From: QQUD01 sp039029915
GTDB taxonomy: Bacteria; Chloroflexota; Anaerolineae; Promineifilales; Promineifilaceae
Length of the DNA stretch: 14,171 bases
Assembly (NCBI GenBank): GCA_039029915.1
Contig: JBCCFD010000179.1
Span: forward strand, 1 to 14,171
Reading direction: 5' to 3'
This document shows, in pieces, positions 1 through 7,700 of the stretch. Below the pieces are notes generated by a model. That model was not told where the DNA came from and did not search any database. It saw only the letters and a program-made list of their open reading frames with translations. The translations under genes were made by a program, and so were the position numbers. Numbering within the stretch: the first letter of the stretch is position 1; the number at the start of each line of letters is the position of its first letter.

Positions 1-2
1 CA

Positions 3-845
3 CCTCAACATGAATATTATAAAACTTCCAAAAGAGGCTCCACCCCAGGTGATGGCTCAACGCATTTAGTACGAGAACATTCAAATGTGAAAAGAAATAG
101 CATATCTGGAGGAGAACGACGTGTTCGTATAGAACAACAAAACGAACTTGATGAAAGATTATCTAGCTCGACTGATTTAAATATTGCCCCCGAAACACGA
201 AAACGGGCAAATGATACGCCTGAGCGAAAATTACCCAATTCTATAGCTATTCCTGGGCTTTTTGAAGAAGAAGAAGACAAAAAGAATAAAAGTGGAAAGC
301 GTTCTAAAAAAGGTCGGTCGGCGACCAATGGTAGTAAAACAAGTCCTTCGGATACTAGAGAAAAAACGGATATAGATACACAAAAATCAGACAATTCTTC
401 GGAAAGGAATCCGGTGAAGGATGAAAACACTCTTGCCTCTAATATTGATGAGACTGGACAAAATGCTAAGTTACTGTCAGTCCGGCGTATTGGTAATCCG
501 GAACGTGTACGGAAACACGAAGAAGGCGGTGATAGTACGTCATCAAGTATATCGGAACACGAGGATGCTCCGAATGTTTTTCTACCCAAACGATACATTC
601 TTGCAATCATGATGTTCATGGGGTTCGTCAACATGTATGCCATCCGTGTCAACTTGAATGTGGCTATAGGTGCCATGGTAAACAATCATACAGTTGTGAG
701 AAATGGCGAGAAAACGAAGTTTAAAGTCAGCGTTTTATTCAAAGCAGGAACTTCGTTTCACTTAACCCCGAACTTAAGCCTTATAATAAAAAAAGCCCTT
801 TACCAGGGCTTTTTTTATTATCGGAAAAACTCAGCTTTTAACTAA
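3..845 (+). CDS. Fragment of eukaryotic SLC17-family (sialin/VGLUT-like) transporter, 5'-partial, fused to bacterial sequence
   Basis: The frame is open from base 3 with no stop until 843-845. The first 185 or so codons encode a hydrophilic, low-complexity segment rich in K, E, S and T, including an EEEEDKK run, typical of a eukaryotic cytosolic extension. At about 585-680 follows LPKRYILAIMMFMGF and then YAIRVNLNVAIGAMVNN. This is the first-helix signature of SLC17 anion transporters, including the Arg in RVNLNVAI that corresponds to RCNLGVAI of vesicular glutamate transporters. Similarity stops near codon VVRN (about 706). After that the frame only reads by chance through a bacterial repeat and terminator. 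The GTG at 87 has no convincing ribosome site and lies inside the open frame, so no start is assigned. The other eleven helices are missing. It resembles an arthropod or other metazoan sialin, recognised by motif only. I read it as contamination or a chimeric join, not a working bacterial gene. Confidence 0.55.
   Translation, partial: PQHEYYKTSKRGSTPGDGSTHLVREHSNVKRNSISGGERRVRIEQQNELDERLSSSTDLNIAPETRKRANDTPERKLPNSIAIPGLFEEEEDKKNKSGKRSKKGRSATNGSKTSPSDTREKTDIDTQKSDNSSERNPVKDENTLASNIDETGQNAKLLSVRRIGNPERVRKHEEGGDSTSSSISEHEDAPNVFLPKRYILAIMMFMGFVNMYAIRVNLNVAIGAMVNNHTVVRNGEKTKFKVSVLFKAGTSFHLTPNLSLIIKKALYQGFFYYRKNSAFN
707..761. repeat. Dispersed inverted-repeat element, copy A
   Basis: The arms AAACGAAG (712-719) and CTTCGTTT (751-758) are inverted. 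Read on the minus strand, the unit begins GTGAAACGAAG and ends CTTCGTTTTCTCG. A second unit with the same ends (11 of 11 and 12 of 13 identical), almost the same length (54 versus 55 bp) and a shared CTGCTTT in the loop lies at 13448-13501. Similarity stops at the ends of the arms, which suggests a short mobile or REP-like element of this genome. It sits exactly where the eukaryote-like reading ends. Confidence 0.6.
783..821. terminator. Bidirectional Rho-independent terminator after the FmdB-type gene
   Basis: A nearly perfect hairpin pairs 783-799 with 805-821. The GC part is AGCCC/GGGCT, the loop is 5 nt, and seven A precede and seven T follow the GC part, so it can end transcripts from both sides. 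On the minus strand it lies about 40 nt beyond the stop codon of the zinc-ribbon gene. Its symmetry implies a convergent partner gene once stood on the left, where eukaryote-like sequence is now found. Confidence 0.85.
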
Positions 846-861
846 AATTCATTAACTTATT

Positions 862-1188
862 TTAAGAAGGGGAATTGCTTTTTTCTTTAGGCTTTTCAGC
901 CGACTTTTCAGGTTTACTCGTCTCAGACGTTGATGAATCTGATTTACCGCTCTCATTATTATCTGTTGATTTAGACGAGGATACAGATGATGATTTGCTT
1001 TTGCTACCAGATTTGCTGTCATTAATGTAGAAGCCGCTCCCTTTAAAAACGATACCACCCGAATTATTGACAAGACGGCGTAAGCGTCCCGCACATTCGG
1101 GACAATCAGTTAGGGCATCCTCGCTAAATTTTTGACGAATATCAAATTGATGTCCGCATTCATTGCATTTGTATGTATAAGTTGGCAT
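862..1188 (-). CDS. FmdB-family zinc-ribbon protein with Ser-rich tail
   Basis: A 108-residue protein opening MPTYTYKCNECGHQFD, the standard start of FmdB-type CxxC/CxxC small zinc ribbons. Zinc ligands are Cys8, Cys11, Cys29 and Cys32. The family motif GIVFKGSGFYINDS follows at about residues 45-58. The last 50 residues are a low-complexity tail of Ser, Lys and Glu, as usual for this family. The family is named after FmdB, a presumed regulator of amide-degradation genes, but most members have no tested function, so a role in regulation or nucleic-acid binding is only possible. The ATG at 1188 is preceded on the minus strand by AAAGG (1198-1202), 9 nt away. The gene is monocistronic in view: a strong terminator lies beyond its stop and a structured leader abuts its ribosome site. 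Confidence 0.88.
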   Translation of the reverse strand: MPTYTYKCNECGHQFDIRQKFSEDALTDCPECAGRLRRLVNNSGGIVFKGSGFYINDSKSGSKSKSSSVSSSKSTDNNESGKSDSSTSETSKPEKSAEKPKEKSNSPS

Positions 1189-1202
1189 CTTTGATTACCT
1201 TT

Positions 1203-1307
1203 AGCTAACCGGAAGTGAGACAGTGTTCAATCGGTTATTGAACGTAGACTGTGAGAAAGTATGTCTAATATTTTCGGTTTCTCCCACAAGATGATGCTCG
1301 GTTAGCT
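1203..1307 (-). promoter_or_regulatory. Foldable three-stem leader of the FmdB-type gene (candidate cis-regulatory RNA)
   Basis: Three nested pairings are visible. The closing stem is AGCTAACCG (1203-1211) with CGGTTAGCT (1299-1307). One inner hairpin is GTTCAAT (1225-1231) with ATTGAAC (1237-1243). The other is TGTGAGAAA (1250-1258) with TTTCTCCCACA (1278-1288), which has a 2-nt bulge. Together they give a three-way junction. On the minus strand the closing stem ends at 1203, directly beside the AAAGG ribosome site (1202-1198), a layout suited to translational control. On the plus strand the same stem is followed by six T (1307-1312), so a plus-strand RNA ending here is the alternative. It matches no riboswitch class I know. 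Confidence 0.4.
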
Positions 1308-1643
1308 TTTTTCTGTTATTTCTCAAAACGTGTATTTCAATAATGTTAGCTTGGCAGTATGCAAGCGGATACGATTTTACAACCGCTTTGTTATAAAAAT
1401 GTTAGTATAGATTTAGTACTTTGTTACCAAAGTTTTTAAATACTTCTTCTCTGGATAAATTTAGAATTTTTTATGTAACGAAGTATTTAGCCGTAGGATT
1501 TTAGCCATTGCTCTTCCATTTGACAACTTATAATGTTGTTACACACTCACCTCCTAACACCCAATAACTGTCTTGAAAATTTCACAAGAACGCTGTTTAT
1601 TCATGCCAAAATAGCAACTCCATGATAAAATCGATTTAACTCA
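1308..1643. other. Intergenic region between FmdB-type gene and uvrA, no gene seen
   Basis: AT-rich DNA between divergent genes. No ORF with a ribosome site and no RNA gene is visible. A weak hairpin ACAAC/GTTGT (1524-1528/1535-1539) is present. Promoters for both neighbours must lie here or close by, but I see no -35/-10 pair with proper spacing that I would call with confidence. Confidence 0.5.
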
Positions 1644-1655
1644 GAACATATGTTC
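1644..1655. promoter_or_regulatory. LexA (SOS) box upstream of uvrA
   Basis: GAACATATGTTC is a perfect 12-bp palindrome. It is identical to the core of the Gram-positive LexA/DinR (Cheo) box, consensus CGAACRNRYGTTYG, although the outer bases here are A on each side instead of C and G. It lies 32 nt before the uvrA start codon. A weak promoter can be drawn around it, with TTTAAC (1635-1640), a 16-bp spacer and CATAAG (1657-1662). That would place the box inside the spacer, so a bound repressor would block polymerase. The palindrome is seen directly; LexA control is inferred from the match and from uvrA being a classic SOS gene. Confidence 0.8.
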
Positions 1656-1687
1656 ACATAAGATCAAATTCCCCGTATTGGAGATTT

Positions 1688-4597
1688 ATGGAACCCCAAA
1701 ACATTATTATTCGCGGTGCGCAACAACATAATTTGAAAAACGTTGATGTTTCTATTCCTCGCAACAAGCTCGTTGTCTTAACCGGTGTCAGCGGCAGTGG
1801 AAAGTCCTCTTTGGCTTTTGACACCATTTATGCCGAGGGCCAGCGGCGGTATGTTGAGAGCCTTTCTGCTTATGCGCGTCAGTTTTTGGGGCAAATGGAA
1901 AAACCAAAGGTAGATGCCATTATTGGGCTTAGTCCAGCGATTGCAATTGAGCAAAAGGCGGTTAGCAAAAATCCTCGTTCAACGGTCGGTACGGTAACTG
2001 AAATTATGGATTATTTGCGGGTGCTTTTTGCGCGTGTGGGCGTGCCATATTGCCCGACGTGCGGCAACCGTGTCCAGCCACAAAGCGCTCAGCAGATTGC
2101 CAACCAGATTGCCGAACTACCGGCTAAAACACGTTACCAGCTATTAGCGCCTATTGTTCGTAATCGTAAGGGGACGCACGTTGAGGTTCTTAATCAGGCA
2201 AAAGCGGATGGTTTTACAAGGGCAAGGGTAAATGGGGACGTGGTTGATTTAACGGCCGTTATTCCCACACTCAATAAAAAGAAAAAACACAACATCGAGC
2301 TTATCGTTGATCGGCTAACTGCACCTGAAACTGTAGACAGCGCCTACATGACCAGGCTCGTTGACTCCATCGAGACAACCCTCAATGCCGCTGAAGGCAT
2401 TCTGATGCTTGACACGGGCTCTGAAACCATCCTCATGAGCGAACACAACTCCTGTGCGGAATGTGGCACCAGCTTTCCAGAGCTCTCCCCGCAGTTATTC
2501 AGCTTTAACTCCCCCATCGGCATGTGTCCTGAATGCAACGGCATTGGCACAAAAATGCAGGTCGACCCAGATTTAATCATTACCAACCCAGAGATTTCAA
2601 TGCTCGAAGGGGCTTCTAAATGGCACGGCATTATTGGAAAAAAAGAATCCTCTTGGGGGGCTAAAAACGTCCAAACGATGGCAGATCATTATGGGGTTGA
2701 CTTAAGCTTGCCGTGGAACGAACTGCCCCAAAAATTCCGTGATGTCATTCTATATGGCTCAGGTGAGGAAAAAATCCGCTTTGTGTGGGGTGGTGAAGGT
2801 GAAGCAGGCAGTTGGAGCGGTGAAACCCTGCGTCCGGCAAAGGGCGTTATCTTTCATATCAATCGTCTTTTCCGCGAAACTCACTCTGAAGGGCAGCGGC
2901 GGCGATACGCGGCGTATATGAACCAGCTCACTTGCTCAACTTGCCGTGGGTCCCGACTCAAGCCGGAGGCACAAGCGGTTAAAGTTGGTGGCAAAACATT
3001 GCCAGAAGTTAGCCAACTTGCCATCGACGAAGCTCACGCCTGGATTGTGGGGTTAAATGAAGAGCCAAGCCATGCAAGCAGCAATGGGCATCATCCGGCC
3101 AATGGCATATTAGATGATGAACAGATGGAGATTGCGTCAGAAGTCCTCAAAGAAATACGCGATCGCTTGCAGTTTATGCTAAACGTTGGGCTTCATTATT
3201 TAACAATTGACCGACCTGCTCCAAGTCTATCTGGCGGCGAGGCCCAGCGCATACGGCTCGCCAGCCAAATCGGGTGCGGCTTAGTCGGTGTCCTCTACAT
3301 CCTCGACGAGCCGTCTATTGGCCTCCATGCGCGAGACAATCGGGCTTTGCTAGATACGCTCTTACAGCTTCGAGATATGGGAAATACCGTTTTGGTTGTT
3401 GAACATGATGAAGAAACGATGATGGACTCAGATTGGCTGGTTGATTTAGGGCCAGGTGCGGGTGTGAATGGGGGAGCCATCGTCTCAGCAGGAAATCCAC
3501 AGGATGTGCAGGCTGATCCAAATTCGCTAACGGGAAAATATTTAAGCGGCAATCTGGTTATCTCATCACCTAACACCAAGCGGCGCAAAACAGATATTGG
3601 GTGGGTTGAATTAAAGGGAGCAAAGCTACACAATTTGAAAAATGTGACTGCCAAGTTCCCTTTGGGCACCATGATTACGGTGACGGGGGTTTCGGGCAGC
3701 GGAAAAAGCAGTTTAATCACCTCAACCCTTTATCCAGCGCTGGCTGAAAGGTTAAATCAAGCGCAGACCCAACCGGGTCCTTTTAGAGATATAACGGGAC
3801 TCGAGCACCTCGATAAGGTGATCAACATCACCCAAGATCCGATTGGTCGTACTCCCCGCTCCAATCCAGCAACCTACATCAAACTATTTGACGAAATTCG
3901 CCAAGTGTTTGCCAAAACGCCTGACGCGAAGGCAAGAGGGTATAAACCAGGCCGATTTAGCTTTAATGTGCAAGGGGGACGGTGTGAGGAGTGTTCGGGA
4001 TACGGCCGTAAAAAAGTCGAAATGCACTTTTTAGCTGATGTCTGGGTTGTTTGTCGCGCCTGTAATGGAAACCGCTTCAACTTTGAAACCCTATCTGTTA
4101 AATACAAAGGCGCCACCATCGCGGATGTCCTTAACATGGACGTTCAAGAAGCACTCGCCTTCTTTGAAAATCACCCTAAGATTCATCGCCAGCTCCAAAC
4201 CTTATATGATGTTGGCTTGGAATATATCAAACTAGGGCAAAGCGCCTTAACCTTGAGCGGTGGTGAGGCCCAACGAATAAAGCTAGCTCGAGAGCTAAGC
4301 AAAGTGGCCACAGGCCGCACCGTCTATATTTTGGATGAGCCCACAACAGGGCTCCACTTTGCAGACATTCAAAAGCTGCTTGATGTTTTGCATCGCCTCG
4401 TTGATTCAGGCAATACGGTTATTGTCATTGAGCACAATTTGGACGTGATCAAAACGGCAGATTGGCTTATTGATTTAGGACCTGAAGGTGGAGATGGTGG
4501 TGGCACAATTATTGCTCAAGGCCCACCAGAAAAAATCGCCAAAACGGCAAACAGCTATACTGGTCACTTTCTAAAGGAAATCTTGGAAACAATCTGA
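1688..4597 (+). CDS. uvrA: Excinuclease ABC subunit A (UvrA)
   Basis: Damage-recognition ATPase of nucleotide excision repair. It dimerises, loads UvrB on lesions and is then released. At 969 residues it is close to the usual size for the family. Visible motifs: first Walker A GVSGSGKS (33-40), the UvrB-binding region after it, a zinc module with Cys256, Cys259, Cys280 and Cys283, first signature LSGGE (514-518) and Walker B YILDEPSIGLH just after. The second half has Walker A GVSGSGKS (667-674), the DNA-contact zinc finger with Cys766, Cys769, Cys789 and Cys792, second signature LSGGE (856-860) and Walker B ILDEPTTGLH. All key residues are intact. ATG at 1688 follows GGAG (1680-1683) by 4 nt. 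It stands alone, with a probable LexA box upstream and terminators downstream. It carries two ACGGCCGT sites (2252, 4002). Confidence 0.98.
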   Translation: MEPQNIIIRGAQQHNLKNVDVSIPRNKLVVLTGVSGSGKSSLAFDTIYAEGQRRYVESLSAYARQFLGQMEKPKVDAIIGLSPAIAIEQKAVSKNPRSTVGTVTEIMDYLRVLFARVGVPYCPTCGNRVQPQSAQQIANQIAELPAKTRYQLLAPIVRNRKGTHVEVLNQAKADGFTRARVNGDVVDLTAVIPTLNKKKKHNIELIVDRLTAPETVDSAYMTRLVDSIETTLNAAEGILMLDTGSETILMSEHNSCAECGTSFPELSPQLFSFNSPIGMCPECNGIGTKMQVDPDLIITNPEISMLEGASKWHGIIGKKESSWGAKNVQTMADHYGVDLSLPWNELPQKFRDVILYGSGEEKIRFVWGGEGEAGSWSGETLRPAKGVIFHINRLFRETHSEGQRRRYAAYMNQLTCSTCRGSRLKPEAQAVKVGGKTLPEVSQLAIDEAHAWIVGLNEEPSHASSNGHHPANGILDDEQMEIASEVLKEIRDRLQFMLNVGLHYLTIDRPAPSLSGGEAQRIRLASQIGCGLVGVLYILDEPSIGLHARDNRALLDTLLQLRDMGNTVLVVEHDEETMMDSDWLVDLGPGAGVNGGAIVSAGNPQDVQADPNSLTGKYLSGNLVISSPNTKRRKTDIGWVELKGAKLHNLKNVTAKFPLGTMITVTGVSGSGKSSLITSTLYPALAERLNQAQTQPGPFRDITGLEHLDKVINITQDPIGRTPRSNPATYIKLFDEIRQVFAKTPDAKARGYKPGRFSFNVQGGRCEECSGYGRKKVEMHFLADVWVVCRACNGNRFNFETLSVKYKGATIADVLNMDVQEALAFFENHPKIHRQLQTLYDVGLEYIKLGQSALTLSGGEAQRIKLARELSKVATGRTVYILDEPTTGLHFADIQKLLDVLHRLVDSGNTVIVIEHNLDVIKTADWLIDLGPEGGDGGGTIIAQGPPEKIAKTANSYTGHFLKEILETI

Positions 4598-4610
4598 AGA
4601 ATTAAAAAGA

Positions 4611-4649
4611 AAAAGACGGCGTATTGAACCCCTTCATACACCGTCTTTT
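4611..4649 (-). terminator. Terminator between convergent uvrA and S8 protease, stronger on the minus strand
   Basis: AAAAGACGG (4611-4619) pairs with CCGTCTTTT (4641-4649), and three further pairs (GTA/TAC) follow after one mismatch; the apical loop is 13 nt. On the minus strand the stem is followed by TTTTTCTTTTT, so it best ends the protease transcript about 100 nt past its stop. On the plus strand only four T follow, but it lies 13 nt after the uvrA stop and may also serve that gene. Confidence 0.75.
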
Positions 4650-4703
4650 GGAGAGGAAGCTCATGAAAGTTGTTAGTTCAACATTTCATTTACTAATCCT
4701 TTC

Positions 4704-4724
4704 AACGTAGTCCGCTACGTTTTT
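4704..4724 (+). terminator. Second terminator for uvrA
   Basis: AACGTAG (4704-4710), a TCCG tetraloop, CTACGTT (4715-4721) and a T5 tract make a compact plus-strand terminator 107 nt past the uvrA stop. It has no T tract on the minus strand. With the hairpin at 4611 it separates the two convergent genes in both directions. Confidence 0.65.
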
Positions 4725-4751
4725 CCGACATTCAGCCCAAATTCATATGAA

Positions 4752-7700
4752 TCAGTCGTTTGTTACAACAGGTAGATAGATTTGATAACCTGCACCTAAG
4801 CTGAAATCAGTAAAATGACTGAGCCGAGCAGTCACGGTATTATTGAGCAGATCGCGGGCAATAATATCGATGCTGACCCATTCATTTTGCGACTCGCTAA
4901 AATAGAAAAACTGCAAATAATTTTCGTCAATACCAGCAGGCAAGCTATGGGAATCATACCGGATGACAATTTCGAGAGGTGGGTCAAAGGTAGGGCTGCC
5001 CGTAAATATTTGAGCACCGTCGCCTACATTTAGGGCAAATGCAAGTCCAACGCCCTGATTCATTGCTCTTGCAGAAGCGGTATCAAGCGTTGTGTAGGCA
5101 ATTTGCTGAACAGAACTTTCTAGAGCACCTGTCGGAATCGAAAGGGTTATTCGGCCATCGGCTGTTGTAAATGACTGCTCACCAGATGCGTTGGGATTCA
5201 CGTCAAATATTTCTGTATTGTCAAGCGCAACCGAAACCGTCACCGCCGTGGTCGCTTCGTCACCAAATGCGTCCCGAATTGTGTATTCAAATGAATCAAC
5301 ACCTACAAAACCCACCATTGGCGTATATTGGACTGAGTTGCCCTGTAAAACGGCCGTTCCAAAGTTAGGTTGGGTAATTGACACAATGAAAATATCATCC
5401 AAATTAGGATCCATGTCATTATTCAGTAAATCAAGTTGAGTTGATTCATCTCTACCAATCGACGGCTCATCTGCTTGAGGAACAGGATGACCATTTAAAC
5501 CAGCACCCACATTAACAGAAATCTGGCCTTCATCTTGGCCACCATTCCCATCAGCAATGGTATAAGTGAATACGGCCGTTCCCTCAAAACCAGCAGTCGA
5601 GGTATAAACTATCTGATTATTTTCAATTGAAGCAACCCCATTATTGGGCGTACTCACCTGCGTGATGAGCAAGCTGTCCCCATTGGGATCAGTGTCATTA
5701 ATGGTCACTGGATAATAAACTGGCCTGTTGGGTTGAGAAGCTGTGCTGTCATCAACAGCAATAGGCGGCACATTGGGCACGTTGACGGCTACTGTTGCGG
5801 TCGCTAGCCCACCAAAGCCATCTGAAACGGTGTAGGTAAACTCATCGATCCCACCAAACCCATTTTGAGGTGTGTAACTGATCGCTGTACTGTCTGTCGT
5901 AGCAATACCGCCTTGTGTCGGTTGAGAAACGGCCGTTATTGACAGGCCGTCACCATTCATATCAAAGTCATTATCAAGCGGAGAGAATAAAATTGAAGAA
6001 TTGAGCGTTGTGGTTACCCAATCAGTCAGAGCAACAGGTGCGACATTAGCCATTACCAAAGTTTGAGATGAAGATACCCAATCCGGATTCTCATCACTTT
6101 TTGCGTTAAAAATTACGGATAACGGCGTTCCGGCACTAATCCCGTTTTCCACTGTAAAAAGAATGGTGGCTGTGATTTGCCCATTGGCTGGAATGCTCAT
6201 GCCCGACGCGATGACGGGCAAATCACTACCATCCATAGCAACATCTCCTCCTGTACCCATGAGGGTTACGGGCCCCGCAAAGGCCAAGCCTCCAGGAATG
6301 TCGCTTGATATTATGGCGTTGGTTCCATTGATTGAATCGTTGTTGGCTATCGCTACAGTCAACGTGATGAGTTGGCCCGGGTCCAGTGACATTATATTCG
6401 CAGTCTGAGTCAGGGTCAGGCCAGCGGGTACACAACTAACTGTCACATTATCAATAGCGTAACCATCTCCGCCACTAATATTGCTAAATAAGGCTGGGTA
6501 ATTATCGTAAAATCCAAACTTTATTTGGGTTTGGTTAGATAGCAATAACCCATTTGTTATTGCTGCTTGGATTAAGTCAATTTCGGCACTCTGGTAACTA
6601 TTACTATTTGTACCAGAAAAGTTATAAATTTTCACCCAATCCGAGGTTGGGTTTTCTCGAATGAAAACGCCATCATAATCAGCATCATATTCATCGGCTA
6701 AATCAAACCAATCAAATGATAGTTCAATTTCTGATTGACTAGATAAATCAATGTTTAAAATTGCACCCGCTTCGGAATAGGTGCCACCCGCGCTGGCATC
6801 ATCTAAAAGCAGTGAATAGCTGCCACTTTGAGGTAAGTCACTGATGATAGAAACGCGACCATCTTCAGTCGTTTCAGCCATCCAGTGGCTAGCTAGAGAG
6901 GCCGTTTCAAAATCATCATTTAGATTACAGTCGGAAACGGTGTTTATGATAGTAACGGCCGTATCTAAGCGGGCTTCAGCCATATCGGGGCTAGTTGCGA
7001 TTGCCGTGTTTTCGATAAAGCCCCCATTCGTCAAAGATGAATCAACTGTTGCGACAAACACCCGGATTAAAGACTCATTAGGGGCCAACGTCTCACCGGT
7101 GTTCCATTGAATCTGATCCCCCGTTTGCACACCCGTAATCATCGCATCATTGCTCAAAGACGCTGGATTGAGCGTCAAATAATCAGGAATAACATTAGAT
7201 ATTTCAACGTTTGTCGCAGCAATAGCGGTTTTATTTTCAACTTGAATCGTGTACGAAATGGATTCACCGGGCAGCACGTAGCTTTGAGATACTTCAACCG
7301 AAACCGACAACCCCGGTACGTAGCTGCTAATCGCTTGATCAACATTGATGCGGGGTAAATTCGTTTCGATACCGCCACTCCGGTTATCATCGATTAAGGT
7401 GCCAGTCGCTTGAAATGCTTCAAGCACATCATCAACAGATGCATTGGGAACCGCTTCCTTATATATAGCCCATGCTCCAGCTACGTGAGGCGTAGCCATA
7501 GAAGTTCCGCTCTTGGTACCATATGTGTCATTGGGTACGGCCGCATAAATTGACGACCCGGGCGCCATTAAATCTAAGATAGGCGCGATATTAGAAAAAG
7601 ATGAAACCCCATCATTATTATCTGAAGAGCCAACGCTAATAGCCGAAGAAATACAGGCTGGTTTACTAATACCATCTTTATAGCCGTTGTTGCCAGAAGC

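Noticed and set aside
17..685. 222-codon minus-strand open frame
   Set aside because: Antisense shadow of the SLC17-like reading frame. Its Ser/Phe-rich translation has no domain or ribosome site, while the plus frame carries a recognisable transporter motif.
87..845. A functional bacterial gene starting at GTG 87
   Set aside because: The frame is open well upstream of 87, there is no ribosome site, and the last 45 codons are a repeat and a terminator read by chance.
852..1094. 80-codon minus-strand frame overlapping the FmdB-type gene
   Set aside because: It is out of frame with the clear CxxC/CxxC zinc-ribbon protein and lacks any motif.
1520..1534. TTGACA followed by TATAAT
   Set aside because: The two hexamers are only 3 bp apart, so they cannot form one promoter. 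They are part of a weak hairpin.
5222..5260. Further ACGGCCGT copies, such as CACCGCCGTG, and TACGGCCGCA at 7536
   Set aside because: One or more bases differ from the palindrome, so they were left out of the exact count.
5220..6040. Tandem DNA repeat or CRISPR-like array in the protease gene
   Set aside because: The three cadherin-like repeats are diverged protein repeats of about 90 residues; the DNA copies are not near-identical and there are no spacers.
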